A stretch of 64,000 nucleotides of DNA from Rosa chinensis (lineage: Eukaryota; Streptophyta; Magnoliopsida; Rosales; Rosaceae): assembly GCF_002994745.2 (NCBI RefSeq), contig NC_037091.1, positions 55,165,612 to 55,229,611 on the forward strand, read 5' to 3'. The position numbers and the translations under genes are program-made. The notes beneath the pieces were generated by a model, which was not told the origin of the DNA, ran no database searches, and saw only the letters and a list, made by a program, of their open reading frames with translations. This document shows, piece after piece, positions 1 through 12,963 of this stretch (position 1 is the stretch's first letter; each line of letters starts with the position of its first letter).

Positions 1-2400
1 TTCTTTCCACTTACCGTGAATTAAATAGATATAAATGTCTGTATTTTTCGTGCTATTAGAACAAACTTATCACACGTTATGTTGCCTATGGTTGGCTATG
101 CAGTCAAATAAATTTATCATGGTCTGGCAAGAAAAAAAAAATTGTTCACGCATCAAAAACTTTTTTGCTTTACTTGTAACTTGTTTTGAATAATTTTGAA
201 CTTAATAAGCTTATCCCATGAACTCATACTAGAATTACTCGTTTTAACAGGTTTATTCGTCACACACTCTATGTCAATCAATTTAGATAGTTCACCTTTA
301 ACTCAAGTCATATTAAATGTGACAATACGAGGTCGATGTTGGCGGTTGCTTCTCCAGTAATTTAAAATTTTAATTCAGAAACATTTTACTCTATATTCAT
401 GTGAATCAAGTGATCATACCTTTTTAATCCTTGTTACCGCGATTGGGTGGAAAACAACAGTTAAATTCCCGCGAATGACGGATCTAACGCGGGAGATGGC
501 AAGATTTGGGAAGAGACAGTTAAAATGTGTGGGGAAAAACAGCACCACGTGGAACGATTCCGAGCCTACATTGTTTATAATCATACACATTTGACGTTTC
601 CTGTTCCCGTACTCCTGCGCGGAGACATCCGCTGCCAATGAAATCACTTCAGCCTCAATTTACGTAACTGCCCCCAAGCTGCGGTTGGATTTTTGACATT
701 GCCATTGCATTCATATTCCTAGTGCATGCATATTAGTCATTAGATTATTAGTGGTTCAATTGGAGTTTGAAAAATATAGAGGTGCTTAGCCTAGTGTGGA
801 CTGTGGAGTATGAGTTTGAATGTTTGATTCAATTATGGGACCATCAATAATTCACAACTTTTGGAAGCAACTAAAGTATCTATCAATTTTATACTAAATG
901 TGGTTACTCCTACACGCCCTTTTCAAGAGAAAAAGAAATCACACAAAATGTCAATGTTGCTGTAGTTGTCATAGGCTCATTGCATGAACAATGGTGCACT
1001 AGCGTGTTACCTGTTTTGGCGTTCCTTTTTTTTTTGTTCATAAATGAACTCCTTGTTTGTTGATTTGTAAAAGTACTTGAGCAATTAAAAGTTACATAAA
1101 CATACTGATGTTAAAATTCAATAATGGAAGCATTCAGCAATAAACTAAAACATCAAAAAATTCCTAGCAAAATTAGAAATGAACTAAAAAATAGTTGAAC
1201 TTAAAACGATCACACTATAACTTACTCGTAGACCAACTATCGTTTAATCTAGAACTAAAATAATTGAAATAAAGTATGGATAAGAATTTGTACTAATTTT
1301 GGTGTGTATCAATTTCTCTTAATGATATAGTGATCAATCAGAATTGCTTTCCTATTGATAGATTTTCAGGTCCCTATGTCTAAAAGTAAATATTTAAATT
1401 TAGAGAATGAAATCCACATTTGCTAATTTGTAATACACACTTCCTAATTCTTTTTTTGGTTGAAACTCTTATAAAAAGATAAATTTAAGTTACTAAAGAC
1501 AAAATTTGAGTTACTAAAAAAAAGAACATAGAGCATGAATTGTAAATAAGGAGCGCGAATTTCATTTCTCCTAAATTTTATATAATCATATTAGAAGATA
1601 CTAAACATGCTTCTCGTTCTTATCTCATTTATCCATCATCTTCCAAACTCAATTATTTTTGGTAATTTAACGTTATTGATAACAGAGTGCGTGATAACCA
1701 AAAACTAGCTTTTACACAATACTATTTGCTGATATTTCAATAGATACTTAATTTCTTCTCCGGTGTTTTTGTAGATTATTGAAATTGTTACAGAAATCAA
1801 AATTTCAAAACCTCATTCTCAACTAATTTAAATGATTTGATTGAATAAATTTGTACAGTTTAAATTTTTTTTAGTGTCTATATGTCCAATCAATTCTTAA
1901 TACATTACTAGATATACGAGTACTAATTATTAATTACAAAGTAATACTCTAGTAACTTTAATCAAAGGGCTGAAAGGATAAGGTAATAAATTACGCAAAG
2001 AGCATACATAATCCACTCCCCCCCTATTTGGAATGTCAAGAAATTGCAACAGGATTAAAAGTTAAAAAAACCAATCATACCCGCCATCAGTGCTAAGGAC
2101 ACAACAACAGTACAAACAAAACCGATGGTGCCAATCGTGATGGCAGTGGCAATTTCGTCATTCCACTGCATTTATGACAGATCTGCTAAACCGACAAAGG
2201 AGGAGGTCGGCAACTGTCGGCCGGTGAACCGGGGAGACAAATGCGGCGATAAAACAATAAACAATTCATTTTTTTTATCATCGAAAAAAAACAAAATAAA
2301 AAAAACCCTGTCAGTCTTAAAAATAAACAATAACCCCTCAATTTTGCTTGTTTCTATTTTATTCCATTTCCCAAAATCCTCAAAATTCGCTCCTATATTT
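1..2400. other. AT-rich intergenic DNA, no gene seen
   Basis: No open frame here resembles a known protein. The longest frames (77 aa on the minus strand near 414-647 and 95 aa on the plus strand at 2125-2412) have low-complexity or AT-driven compositions and no motif. The stretch carries A/T runs but no tandem repeat or inverted repeat that I could delimit. Its right end presumably holds the promoter of the U-box gene that follows. Confidence 0.6.
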
Positions 2401-2429
2401 TCGAATCCGTAAACCGGAGTCTAATGAAA

Positions 2430-3300
2430 TGGGAAAGTACAGATCATCGCAGAAACCCTAGCTCTCATTTTCATTGTCGGAAATTCTCGTTTATGAAACC
2501 TCCCTAGCTCCCATTACCAACCCTACCCACCACGTCTCCCCAATTTCGTTTGGTTTTTCTGTTTTAAGCCCTAAAAATCGAGCTCCGTGTTTAGAGGGGT
2601 TCCGTTGCGCATCTGAATCTTGTTTTGTAAGCAATTGGCGCGTTGCGGTTGGAAACTTGGTTGGAGAATTGGGGTTTCTATAATTGCGGGCGGGCGGGAG
2701 GGCGGGGGTTGTAATCATTTCAATTGACTCGTCGAGGTGGATTGTGATTTTGGGGGGGTTTGGTTTTCCGACAATGTCATTTTCCGGTGGCTTTTGATTA
2801 TGAGGTAGGAATGGGAAATGGAGTTTTTGATTAATCGGTGAAATGTCCTAATCGAGATTCTTGAAATGTCGAAATCAAATTGTTTTATTTTTTTATTTTT
2901 TCAGTGGGGTTGATATTGTATGGTTTGGATCAAAGTGTGCATTCTTGTTCTTGATGATTACATTATTATACCAATTATTGACTCTGTGGAGGCTTTCTCT
3001 ATTACCTGTTTTGAAATTTTACTTGGAATCATTGAAAGCCTGCGAAAATGGAAACGTGATGTTGGAAACGTGTTTTCCTATTTGCTTCTGTTTGAGCACC
3101 AGTTTCCGAGAAACCCAGTTTTCGTAGTTGGTTGAGATGAATCAAAACTTGATGCTGTTTCGATTTTGGTTTATGTATGTGTTAATGCTCAAGATATTGA
3201 AATGTGAAGTTTGTATTTGCCTTTGCTAATATTGTATTACGCTCGTTTCAGGCAATGCAGACGTAAATTTGTGTCATAGTGTTCCAAGTCAGCTTGAATC
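2430..3300 (+). other. Putative 5' UTR of the U-box gene with a UTR intron and a 3-codon uORF
   Basis: The start codon at 3301 is preceded by a good splice acceptor (pyrimidine-rich tract ending in AG at 3250-3251), so the leader is probably spliced. A plausible donor (GAG/GTAGGA) lies at 2804-2805, giving a UTR intron of about 445 bp. The second leader exon (3252-3300) contains ATG-CAG-ACG-TAA at 3255-3266, a minimal upstream ORF of three codons ending 34 nt before the main start. The transcription start near 2430 is a guess from the change in base composition. Confidence 0.45.
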
Positions 3301-6300
3301 ATGGATATTACGGAGGTGGAAGAAAACTTGTTTGCTGCAAGTGATGCCAAGGTATGAAGGAGATACGGGTGGGGAGTGCATTTGAATTACTGCTATTTAC
3401 TTTCCTAAATATTTGAATTGAAATAACTGTGACACTACCTTTTAATTTTTTTTCAGACGTTTGAATTACCAACTTCTGATATCGTGTTTCATGAAATTAT
3501 ATCCCCACCGATTATAGGTAAGGGTGGTTGATAGTTGTTGACTCTGTTTTGTTTCATTCTGTAGTTGCATGGAGAAATGTGCAAGACGCTCTCTGCAATT
3601 TATTGCAAAGTAATGTCAATATTTCCTTCCTTGGAAGCGGCTCGGCCTAGGAGCAAATCTGGCATCCAAGCTTTATGTTCATTGCATGTAGGGCTGGAAA
3701 AGGCGAAGAATGTGCTTCAACACTGCTCAGAATGTAGTAAACTTTACCTGGTAGGTTTTCCCCAATATTGGATCCGTAGTTATGATCGTAACTGTTACTC
3801 TCACTCTAAGCAGTAACAGCTAAGTGTATATACTTTAGTGCGTATAGTGGCTAATTATCTTTTGTCTTTCAGGCTATAACTGGGGATTCTGTGCTCTCAA
3901 AATTTGAGAAGGCAAGAAGTGCTCTCATGGATAGTCTCAGGCGTGTTGAAGATATTGTTCCACAATCTATTGGTTGTCAGGTAATTGTTCTTCAAAGTTC
4001 CATATCATCGTTTCCTGGGGGCTGGTAATTGCAGCTGATTGTTTCTGATATCCTAGTACTAGATTAGTTATGATGGTTAGTCAGTATTCTAATTGGTACA
4101 AAGAGATGGAAACTTGTCATGCCAGCCATTAGTAACCTTGAGGTCTAATGAGTTGAGCTGTTCAACAATTTTGTATCTGGTAATTTTAGTGCTACATTAA
4201 AAAAGGCATCTTTCTTCTTAATTTATCCATAGGTTATTCATTTTTACTTGTTAATAATGTTAGTTTACTTGAAATTGTTTGAAATTAACTGGGTGATGCT
4301 ATAATTCCAAGGTGGGATGTTTAGTGGTTTTCTCATACTCTTGCCTTTTGGCATGTCACTTGGGGTTGTTTTTAACACTATTATTCTCAAACTTGTTCCA
4401 GATTCAAGAGGTTCTTAGTGAACTTGAGTGTACTGTCTTCTCACTTGATCCCTCAGAGAAGCAAGTTGGTGATGACATAATTGCTCTGCTCCAGCAAGGG
4501 AGAAAATTTGACAACTGCAGTGACATTAACGAGCTAGAATCTTTTCATCAGGCTGCTATCAAGCTTGGTATTATGTCTTCTACGGCAGCTCTTAGAGAGA
4601 GAAGAGCTCTAAAAAAACTCATCCAAAGAGCCCGTGCTGAGGAAGATAAGCGGAAGGAGTCAATCGTGGCTTATCTATTGCATCTTATGAGAAAGTACTC
4701 CAAGTTGTTTAGAAGTGATTTCTCAGATGATAATGATTCACAGGGTTCTGCACCTTGTTCTCCCACTGTTCAATGTTCTAATGAGGATACTGGGTCTGGG
4801 GGTAATGGTCAAGCATTTGACCGACAATTGTCAAAAGTTAGTTCTTTTAATTTCAAGACCTCTTTTAGTTACAAGTCGAACACTAGAAAATCAGGTCAGA
4901 TGGCTCTTCCACCTGAAGAATTGAGGTGTCCAATATCATTGCAGCTTATGTATGACCCGGTCATCATTGCTTCTGGTCAAACCTATGAAAGGATTTGCAT
5001 TGAAAAATGGTTCAGCGATGGGCATAGTACTTGCCCAAAGACTAAACAAAAGCTGAGTCATCTGTCTCTTACTCCCAATTTCTGTGTCAAGGGTCTCATT
5101 TCTAGTTGGTGCGAACAGAATGGAATTTCCATTCCTGATGGCCCCCCAGAGTCGCTTGACCTTAACTATTGGAGGCTGGCATTTTCTGAATCTGAGTCCA
5201 GTAACTCAAAATCTATGGGTAGTGTTGGCTCTTGCAAGTTGAAGGGTGCCAAAGTGGTTCCTATAGAGGAGAGTGGTACAATAGAGGAGGCTGTTGGAAA
5301 TGAAACAGAAGAGTTGTCTCCGGCATCAGAAGAGTCCGAGCCTGATGCTTTTGAGAGTTATCAGGATCTTTTAACTGTCTTGAATGAAGGGGAGGATTTC
5401 AGGATAAAGTGCAAGGTGGTGGAGCAAATAAGGCTCCTGCTGAAGGATGATGAGGAGGCCAGGATGTACATGGGGGGTAATGGGTTTGTTGAAGCACTTC
5501 TACACTTTCTTAACTCAGCTTTGCGTGAAGCAAATGTTTTGGCTCAAGAAAGTGGAGCTATGGCTCTATTCAATCTTGCTGTGAATAATAACAGGTATTG
5601 TTTTTTAACGTTTTCAGATTTTAAAAGAATCAAAATGTCACTACTTGCTTTGGATGGTAATATTTTTAAGTTCAAATTAAGCATCATTACATAGCTGGGT
5701 TACTAAATGCTTGAAAAATTAGAGGCAACATTGTTAGAAAGAAAGCTGGGTGCAGCATGGGGTATAGTTTTCTGCATATGATATGCAATTGAATCATGGG
5801 GGAAGAGAATTTGCGTTGTCCTTCAACTTTGATGGGACTTGGTTTACTTCTTTCATATAATTTTCTTGGCTGTAAATGGTTTTACATTTCCAGAGAAGTC
5901 TGAATGCTTCTCATATTTTATTTGGGGGAGCAAATGAGTTGAAGGATATCTGACAATCAGTTTGGTGGGCTGTGTATACTACCTTTTCAGCAGGATTGAT
6001 ATCAGTGTTAATATCTGCTTCTTAGAATGCCTCGCTGAATGAAGGCAAACTCTAGATTAATCGTTGTTAATGAGTGCTTGGACTGTTGATTGAGATAAAG
6101 GAAGGGTATGGGGTGAATTGTGATTATCTCTGTTGCCCTCTTTTGAGTTGTCCATGAACATTTATGAAATGGTCACTTTTGGTTCACTGTTTAGATTTTG
6201 AATGTCCTATGCTGTGCAATTTTATAGTAACATGTAATATTCTTTTGGTTTAATATCACACTTCTCCAATCCTGGGAAATTTTCTAATTACTATAAAATG

Positions 6301-7109
6301 TTGATATTTTTTTCAGAAATAAGGAGACAATGCTTGCGTCAGGGGTTATTTTGTTGCTGGAGGAAATGATCTCCTATCCCAGTTCTCATGGACCTGCGAC
6401 AGCCCTTTATCTGAATCTCTCCTGCCTTGAAGAAGCCAAGCCTCAAATTGGCACAAGCCCTGCTGTCCCTTTCTTAACCCAACTCCTTCAAGCTAACGCT
6501 GAAACCCAATGCAAGCTTGATGCCCTCCATGCCCTATACAACCTTTCTAGCATTCCCTCAAACATTCCAAATCTTCTTTCAGCCAGTATCATCAGCAGTT
6601 TGCAATCCCTTCTTGCAGACTCTGGTGAACATTCATGGACAGAAAAATGTATAGCTGTTTTGATAAATTTGGCTTCAAGTAATTCTGCGAAAGATGAAAT
6701 GATTTCAAATACGAAGCTTATCAGTGCACTAGCAGCACTTCTGGAGGCTGAGCAACCCATTGAGCAGGAGCAAGCTGTCTCATGTCTCTTTATGTTGTGT
6801 AACGGGAATGAGAAATGCAGTCAGATGGTCCTGCAGGAAGGGGTAATTCCTGCATTGGTGTCGATGTCCGTTAATGGAACATCAAGAGGAAAAGAGAAAG
6901 CTCAGAAGCTGTTAATGCTGTTTCGTGAGCAGAGACAAAGAGACCAATCACCTCTGGAGGAGAAGGTGCAACTCTGTGAACAAAATGACAACAATCCCAC
7001 ACCCGCTCCAGAATCAAAGCCGCTATGCAAATCCATCTCAAGAAGAAAGATGGGCAAAGCTTTTAGCTTCTTATGGAAGAGCAAAAGCTATTCTGTTTAC
7101 CAGTGTTGA
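3301..7109 (+). CDS. PUB45: U-box/ARM-repeat E3 ubiquitin ligase, PUB45-like, five coding exons
   Basis: This is an E3 ubiquitin ligase of the plant U-box family: the U-box recruits the E2 enzyme and the ARM repeats bind substrate. Exons read 3301-3351, 3565-3750, 3873-3980, 4402-5594 and 6317-7109, all with GT-AG borders and consistent phase, giving 776 aa, close to the roughly 770 aa of Arabidopsis PUB45/PUB6. The N-terminal UND-type region ([21 protein letters not shown]) spans exons 2-3. The U-box lies at about residues 284-357 ([20 protein letters not shown], then [12 protein letters not shown]). ARM repeats fill about residues 430-700, and the C-terminus is basic and serine-rich. The start at 3301 was chosen because its short first exon matches the family's N-terminus. 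No stop or frameshift interrupts the model. Family assignment is confident; the exact orthologue (PUB45 or PUB6/7) is inferred. Confidence 0.93.
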
Positions 7110-7574
7110 GTTCCACGGTGCTGTAAATGTCTGTTGTATCATCTTTTTTTCTTCTTTCGTCCTCTTCTTATTCCTAGTTATTATTTTTCTTTTTCTTTTT
7201 ATTTTTCAAAGAGCAGAATGTACAGGCCCCCTGTAATCTATGGATTTTGGTTTTGCACTTCTCTTTTGGCTAGGAATACATGTATTAAGAAGTATCATAA
7301 TCCAAGTGGTTAGTTATTATAGAGTTAACCGGGTACCGTTTTCACACAGAGCTCTTCCTACTCATTTCAGGCCATATCATGAAAAATGCAAATTAATGTA
7401 GAAATAATTGCTTGGTTGTAATGTATATAATTGCTTTTAGGGACTGACTATGCACAACAAATGAAAAGTTGTAACTTGTAACTGCAAATTGATATTGGCA
7501 GAATTGAAATACACATTATTCAACTGATGCAAATGGATTTTATGAAGCAAACTGCCTAGTATTCCTTTAGTTCA
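7110..7574. other. 3' UTR of the U-box gene and short spacer
   Basis: A T/C-rich stretch (7140-7210) follows the stop codon, and the mature 3' end probably lies near 7240-7300. No separate gene is visible before the minus-strand AAA-ATPase remnant begins. The two genes converge. Confidence 0.5.
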
Positions 7575-8850
7575 TTATTTTCTATTGTTTTTTTCAACAT
7601 TGGCTTCAGCACTGCTGTTCACCTCTTTCTTCTTCTTCAGGAATGCAATGAGTCCTCCCAGCGCTATATCGGTGTCTTCACTTTTCATGAGTTCTTCTGC
7701 AATCTCTGCTGGAGTCGTATCAACCTCCTTTATGAATTTTTCAATTTCATTGAAGAGATGATGGGTTTTTACTTTAAAAGTGGTTATGAGCAAGGGTTTT
7801 GAATCCACATGGTGTGCAGTAGGACATGTGAACATGCATATCCATCCGGCCTGGTCTCAACAATGCAGGATCTGGCTTGTCCTTGTAGTTGGTGGTAAAC
7901 ACGATTATCCTCTAATCTCCACAGCTCGACCATAAACCATCAATGAAATTAAGCAATCCGGATAGTGTCAACTGCCAAAAAGAAAATCATTCATACATTT
8001 GCGTATTTACACTTTTATTTATACATGTTCTGTTTCTAGGTATTATGCTATCAAGTTACCTGGCTGTCACTGGGGTTGGTTCCTCTAACTTGTCTGTCCT
8101 TCAATTCAATGCTGCAGTCAATATCCTCAATCACTATGATTGATCGATTTGCGGTGGAGACTAACAGTCTCCTAAGCTCAGAGTTGCTGTGTAAATATGT
8201 AAGCTCCAAATCATAGATATCAAACTTGAGGTAATTAGCCATGGCTGCAATCAAGCTCGACTTTCCAGTGCCAGGAGGACCATACAACAAGTACCCTCGT
8301 TTCCATGCCTTGCCTACTCTGCCATAAAATTCCTTTCGCCTCACAAACCTGTCCAAGTCAGCAATCAACTCGTTCTACAGCATTGGATCCATTGCCAATG
8401 TGTCATAAGTTGATGGATGTTCAAAGATGACTGAACCCCAGGGACCGATCGAACATTCTCCACTAAAGTTTCCAAGTGCATGCAGCGTCACCACCTTATT
8501 TTCCTCTTTAATTGCTTTTGATCTTTGCACTACATATGGCAGGTAAGTTTCTAATACCTTCTCTGTATTGCTTGTGGAAACTGAGCTGAATTGACTTATG
8601 CTCTACTACCTCTGTTGATGAGCAATAGCTTTCATGGTCCATATTCGCCTGTTTCGTTTCAAAACAACAGAATTCCCACCTTAACTGCATTCCTTCGAAC
8701 TCGTTAGTTAGCTTCTCGCCTTTGTTTATGGTAACAGAGAAGTTGTTTTGGCGTGGGGACTTGGAAACCTTAAGTTGATCAATTGAGGCAGTGATCCTTG
8801 TGCTTAAGTAGAGTTCTGAAGCCTGGTAAACTTCATTGATAGAGAGGCCA
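7575..8850 (-). pseudogene. BCS1-like AAA-ATPase pseudogene, 5'-truncated
   Basis: Read on the minus strand this is a plant AAA-ATPase of the BCS1/OM66 (HSR4) type, a family of membrane-anchored ATPases in mitochondria or ER. The Walker A motif (GPPGTGKSS) falls near 8262-8290, followed by the second-helix segment and Walker B (IIVIEDIDCSIEL). An intron at 7972-8059 has a correct donor and acceptor. The second exon carries the arginine-finger/GRMD region and the C-terminal tail. It is broken in several ways. The N-terminal transmembrane part is missing beyond about 8850, there is a frameshift near 8561-8567, and in-frame TAG codons occur at 8375-8377 (just before the AAA core) and 7912-7914 (in the CGDER region). 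Family identity is clear; function is surely lost. Confidence 0.85.
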
Positions 8851-9478
8851 TTGATTCAACAAGCACTAGTCGTTTTTGAGTCATACCTATAGCTTCTTAC
8901 TTACAAGTAGGAGACTTGTGACACTAATGGTAGGAGGTTTTATTGGCCAATTATTGGCGAATTTCCTAGTTTAAATATAAAAAAGAAATCAAGTGTGATT
9001 GAGCTGTTAACAAATGGATGCGCATTTGTAGAGAATGGTAGGTATCCTGCGGCTCCTGCCTAGCCATTTGAAATACTAGTTGCTGGCTCTCTTAGGAAGC
9101 AAAAGCTGTTAGTTGCTGATCTATAGTTCCTTTTAAGTTTTTTCTATACCTGTGTTTTCAATCATGCAATCCAGCTTTTAATATATATATATATATATAT
9201 ATCTGACACAGACATGAAGTAGGGCAGGAAGAAGAGCCAACCGCCATTCAAGCAGTAAGAGACGAAATTTCACCTTTTTAAATAGCTGGACGATCGAGGA
9301 TAGCAGAGGATTTGCAGCCTCCCAAAAAGGGATAACGAAAACGAAATTGAGGGAGGAAAATCTATAACACGTGTGAAAAGATGGTCAATAATTCATAAAC
9401 TAGATCAACTCACCCTATAAGTTAAGCAAGGGGAGTTGGAGTTGGAGTTGTGATTGAAGCTAATTTGTTTAGTGAGAG
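8851..9478. other. Upstream flank of the intact CYP76 gene
   Basis: No coding region. It contains an (AT)n run at about 9181-9201 and a TATA-like TTTAAATA near 9277-9284, roughly 200 bp before the P450 start. Parts of 8815-9010 reappear in diverged form at 11675-11900, so this flank was duplicated together with the P450. Confidence 0.5.
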
Positions 9479-11157
9479 ATGGTTTTCTTGTCTAGTATAC
9501 TGTTGTGTCTCTGCTTTATCTCCTGGTTCTTAATCCAAGCCCTCCATAGAAGAACCAGAGTTAGACTTCCACCAGGACCAAAGCCATTTCCATTGATTGG
9601 AAATCTGTTTGAGCTTGGAGACAAACCTCATCTCTCTTTGACCAAGCTTTCACAACACTATGGCCCCATAATGTTTTTGAAACTAGGCTGGATAACCACT
9701 ATTGTAGTTTCTTCATCAACCATGGCCAAAGAAATCCTCCAGACCAATGACCAACTCTTTTGCAACCGAACAATCCCAGATGCGTTGCGAGACATAGGAG
9801 ACTACAGCTTGCCTTGGATACCAGTATCAACAAGGTGGAGAAATCTTCGAAAAATATGCACCTCCCACCTCTTCAACACCAAAGTACTTGATGCCAACCA
9901 AGAAAACCGGCGAGTGAAAGTGCAAGAGCTCATAGCTAGTGTCAATGACAACATGGTAAAGGGTTTGTCAGTAGATATTGGAAAGGCTGCTTTCAAAACT
10001 GCACTCAATTTGCTGTCGAGAACTATTTTCTCTGTGGATTTGGCTGATGACTCGAGTAGTAGTAGTGAGATGACTAGAGAGTTCAAGAAGATTGTTAATG
10101 GTATGTTGGAGGAGGCTGGGAAGCCGAATTTGGGGGACTATTTTCCTGTGCTTAAGAATATTGATCCCCAAGGCATAAGGCGACGCTTTACGAATTACTA
10201 CAAAAAGATGTTAGGCTTGATTGAATCAGTGATCAGTCAAAGGTTGGAATGTAGAAAAGGGGATGATTATGTGACAAGTAATGATATGTTGGATACTCTT
10301 ATAAACCTCAGTGAAGAGAAAAATGAGGAGGATTTGAAGAACTCCGAAGTAGTTGAAAATTTGTTTGTGGTTAGTTTCTACTCTCTATCTACTACTTTCT
10401 GTTCTTCTTGGATACTTATTTCAATAACGTAGGCTTAATTACAAATTATTTGTCTATTAAATGATAAGATATTCAACTAAATAATGATTCAAAGTGCAAT
10501 GCAGTACAGTGTTACTTTCTAAACAATTAGTCAATGTGGAATGTGTAGGCACTATTTGCTGCGGGGACAGATACAACTTCAGCCACATTGGAATGGGCAA
10601 TGGCGGAGCTACTACACAACCCAGAGAGCCTTTCTAAAGCTCAAGAAGAGCTAGATCAAATGGTTGGAAAAGGAAAACCAATCGAGGAATCCGACATTGC
10701 TAGACTCCCTTACTTACAAGCAATAATCATGGAAACCTTCCGGTTGCACCCAGTGGCTCCATTGCTACTGCCACGAAAAGCTGAAACAGATGTAGAAATA
10801 GGGGGCTACATTGTCCCGAAGGGTGCACAAGTTCTAGTTAATGTTTGGGCCATAGGCCGAGACGCTGGCATTTGGGACAGTCCAAACTCTTTTATGCCGG
10901 AGAGGTTCGTAGGATTACCCAACCAAATTGATGTTATGGGAAAAAACTTTGGGCTTATTCCATTTGGTGGTGGAAGGAGAATCTGTCCAGGTTTGCCATT
11001 GGCAATGAGAATGTTGTACTTGATGTTGGGTTCGCTCATCAACTGCTTCGATTGGAAGCTTGAAGATGGGGTTGTACCTGAGACTATGAACATGGAAGAC
11101 AAGTTTGGCCTCACTATACAAATGGCTCAGCCTCTCAAAGCTGTTCCCTACTCATAA
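9479..11157 (+). CDS. CYP76: Cytochrome P450, CYP76 family (geraniol 8-hydroxylase-like), intact
   Basis: This is a microsomal P450 monooxygenase. CYP76 enzymes commonly hydroxylate monoterpenols such as geraniol and linalool, or herbicides; the substrate here is unknown. Exons are 9479-10369 and 10549-11157, joined in phase, giving 499 aa, the normal family length. Visible landmarks are an N-terminal membrane anchor (residues about 1-22), the proline hinge LPPGPKPFP (30-38), the C-helix WRNLR (120-124), the I-helix AAGTDTT (301-307), the K-helix ETFR (359-362), PERF (414-417), and the heme loop PFGGGRRICPG with the ligand Cys at 443. The single intron sits just before the I-helix, as usual for this clan. 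No lesion was found. It is the only undamaged CYP76 copy of the four in the window. Confidence 0.93.
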
Positions 11158-12219
11158 TTGGTTTCTACTCGGAATTTTAATGGAATGATGTAAAATAACA
11201 GTAGGATGAATGAAGTAATTTCTTTATATATTTCCATGAAAGTTTAGTGAATTTTCTTTTCTACAAGGAAAAATAAAATTTCTGATTAATATATTGACTT
11301 CCAATTGTTTGCCATGAATTAACTTACAGTTTATGGCTTAAACTATTTGGTCTGTGCCTTGTTGCCGTTAGTATACTCTTCTTCATTTGTATTAAACAAT
11401 TGAACCCACACAAGAAAATCTGTTCAAGTGATCATTACTTTTACAGCATTCCATCAACATCTATGAAAATCACAGGTCATAGACTTCAAGTATGGCTAAT
11501 TTTCCCTACTCGAAATGTTTTTATCAGCATTTCGAGTATGGTTAATTTGTTCCTATCTTATCTCTAGTTTGGCCTCAGTTTGAACGGACTAATGCCCACT
11601 GTTAGGTTGCTTGTGGTACAAGGCCCACCAGTCTGAACTTACAGCTAGACTTACATGGCCACTAGTCTGAAGCCTGCTAAACTTCATTATTGATAGAGGG
11701 GCTATTGCTTTCATCTGATAAGAGTCATTGGCGAATAACGAAGGTTACCAGAATAGACCTGCAAGTGTGGCGATGATTGTCTTGAAATTTTTAAGGAATG
11801 AACTGGCTCACCTAAAACTCTTCAATTATTGTAGGCAAATTTCTAGTTTGAACAATAAAACACATCATTTGGTTTACATTAAATTTGATTAAGCTGTTTC
11901 CTTGAACAAGAAAGCAGAGAATGGTGTATCCTACTACACCTGCTTTACTAGTTGAAACTAAGCTAGCTGTCCCTCTAACTTAATTGCATAATCAAGAGAT
12001 TTATCTTGAGCCTAGAAAGCCTTTGGGTTCCCCTTGACAAAGTAAAAAAAAAAAAAAAAAACGTTTAACAAACAAGATACTATAGTATCTTTCAAATCTA
12101 GATCACATTTGAAAAAAGATGTCATTAATTCATGCCAATGGCCAACAGATCTCAACTCATCTTCTAAATTAAGGGCCAAGAAGAGCTGTAATTTTCAAGT
12201 TAAATTTGTTTTGTGAGAG
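11158..12219. other. Spacer between two CYP76 copies, containing duplicated flank
   Basis: No gene. The segment 11675-11900 is a diverged copy of 8815-9010 (upstream of the first P450). Sequence at 11330-11400, just downstream of the first P450, recurs at 14362-14435 downstream of the second. The repeated unit is therefore the P450 plus both flanks, a tandem segmental duplication of roughly 2.8 kb. A poly-A run lies at 12043-12061. Confidence 0.6.
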
Positions 12220-12963
12220 ATGAATTTCTTGAGTTGTATAGTACTCTTGTTTTTGTGTTTTGTCTCCTGGTTCTTAGTCCAAGTCCTCCATAGAAGAACC
12301 AAAGCTAGGCTCCCACGAGGACCAAAGCCATTTCCAATGATTGGTAATCTTTTCAAGCTTGGAGACAAACTTCATCTCTCTTTGACCAAGCTTTCACAAC
12401 AATATGGCCCCATAATGTCTTTGAAACTAGGCCAACTAACCACTATTGTAGTTTCTTCATCAACCATGGACAAAGAAATCCTTTGAATCCATCAATTGTT
12501 TTGCAACGAACAATCCTAGATGTGCTGCAAGCAGTGACAGACAACTTGCCTTGGATGTCAGTATCACCAAGGTGGAGAAAGCTTCGCAAAATATGCAGCT
12601 CCCAATTGTTTGCCACCAAAGTTCTTGATGCCAACCAAGCGAATCGGCGAGTGAAAGTGCAAGTTGAGAGCATGGTACATGGTGTGGCAGTGGATATTGA
12701 AGAGGCTGCTTTTAAAACTATCGTCAATTTGCTGTCAAGGACTATTTTCTCTTTCGAGTTGGCTGCTACTGAAAGTAGTAGTAGTGAGATGGCCAGAGGG
12801 TACAATGAGATTGTTTGGGGCTTAATGGAAGAGGTTGGGAAACCAAATTTGGGGGACTATTTTCCTATGCTTCCGGAAGCTTGACCTACAAGGCATAAGG
12901 CGGCGCTTTATGAATTACTATAATAGGATGTTAGGCTTCACACAATCTGTGATTGATCAAAGG

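Noticed and set aside
2474..2718. Overlapping 69-aa and 75-aa frames before the U-box gene
   Set aside because: They lie in the putative 5' UTR exon, overlap on opposite strands and have no similarity.
9802..10171. Minus-strand frames opposite CYP76 exon 1 (and similar ones at 10806-11121, 24420-24722, 61626-62030)
   Set aside because: Antisense shadows; the sense strand carries a complete P450 with all motifs.
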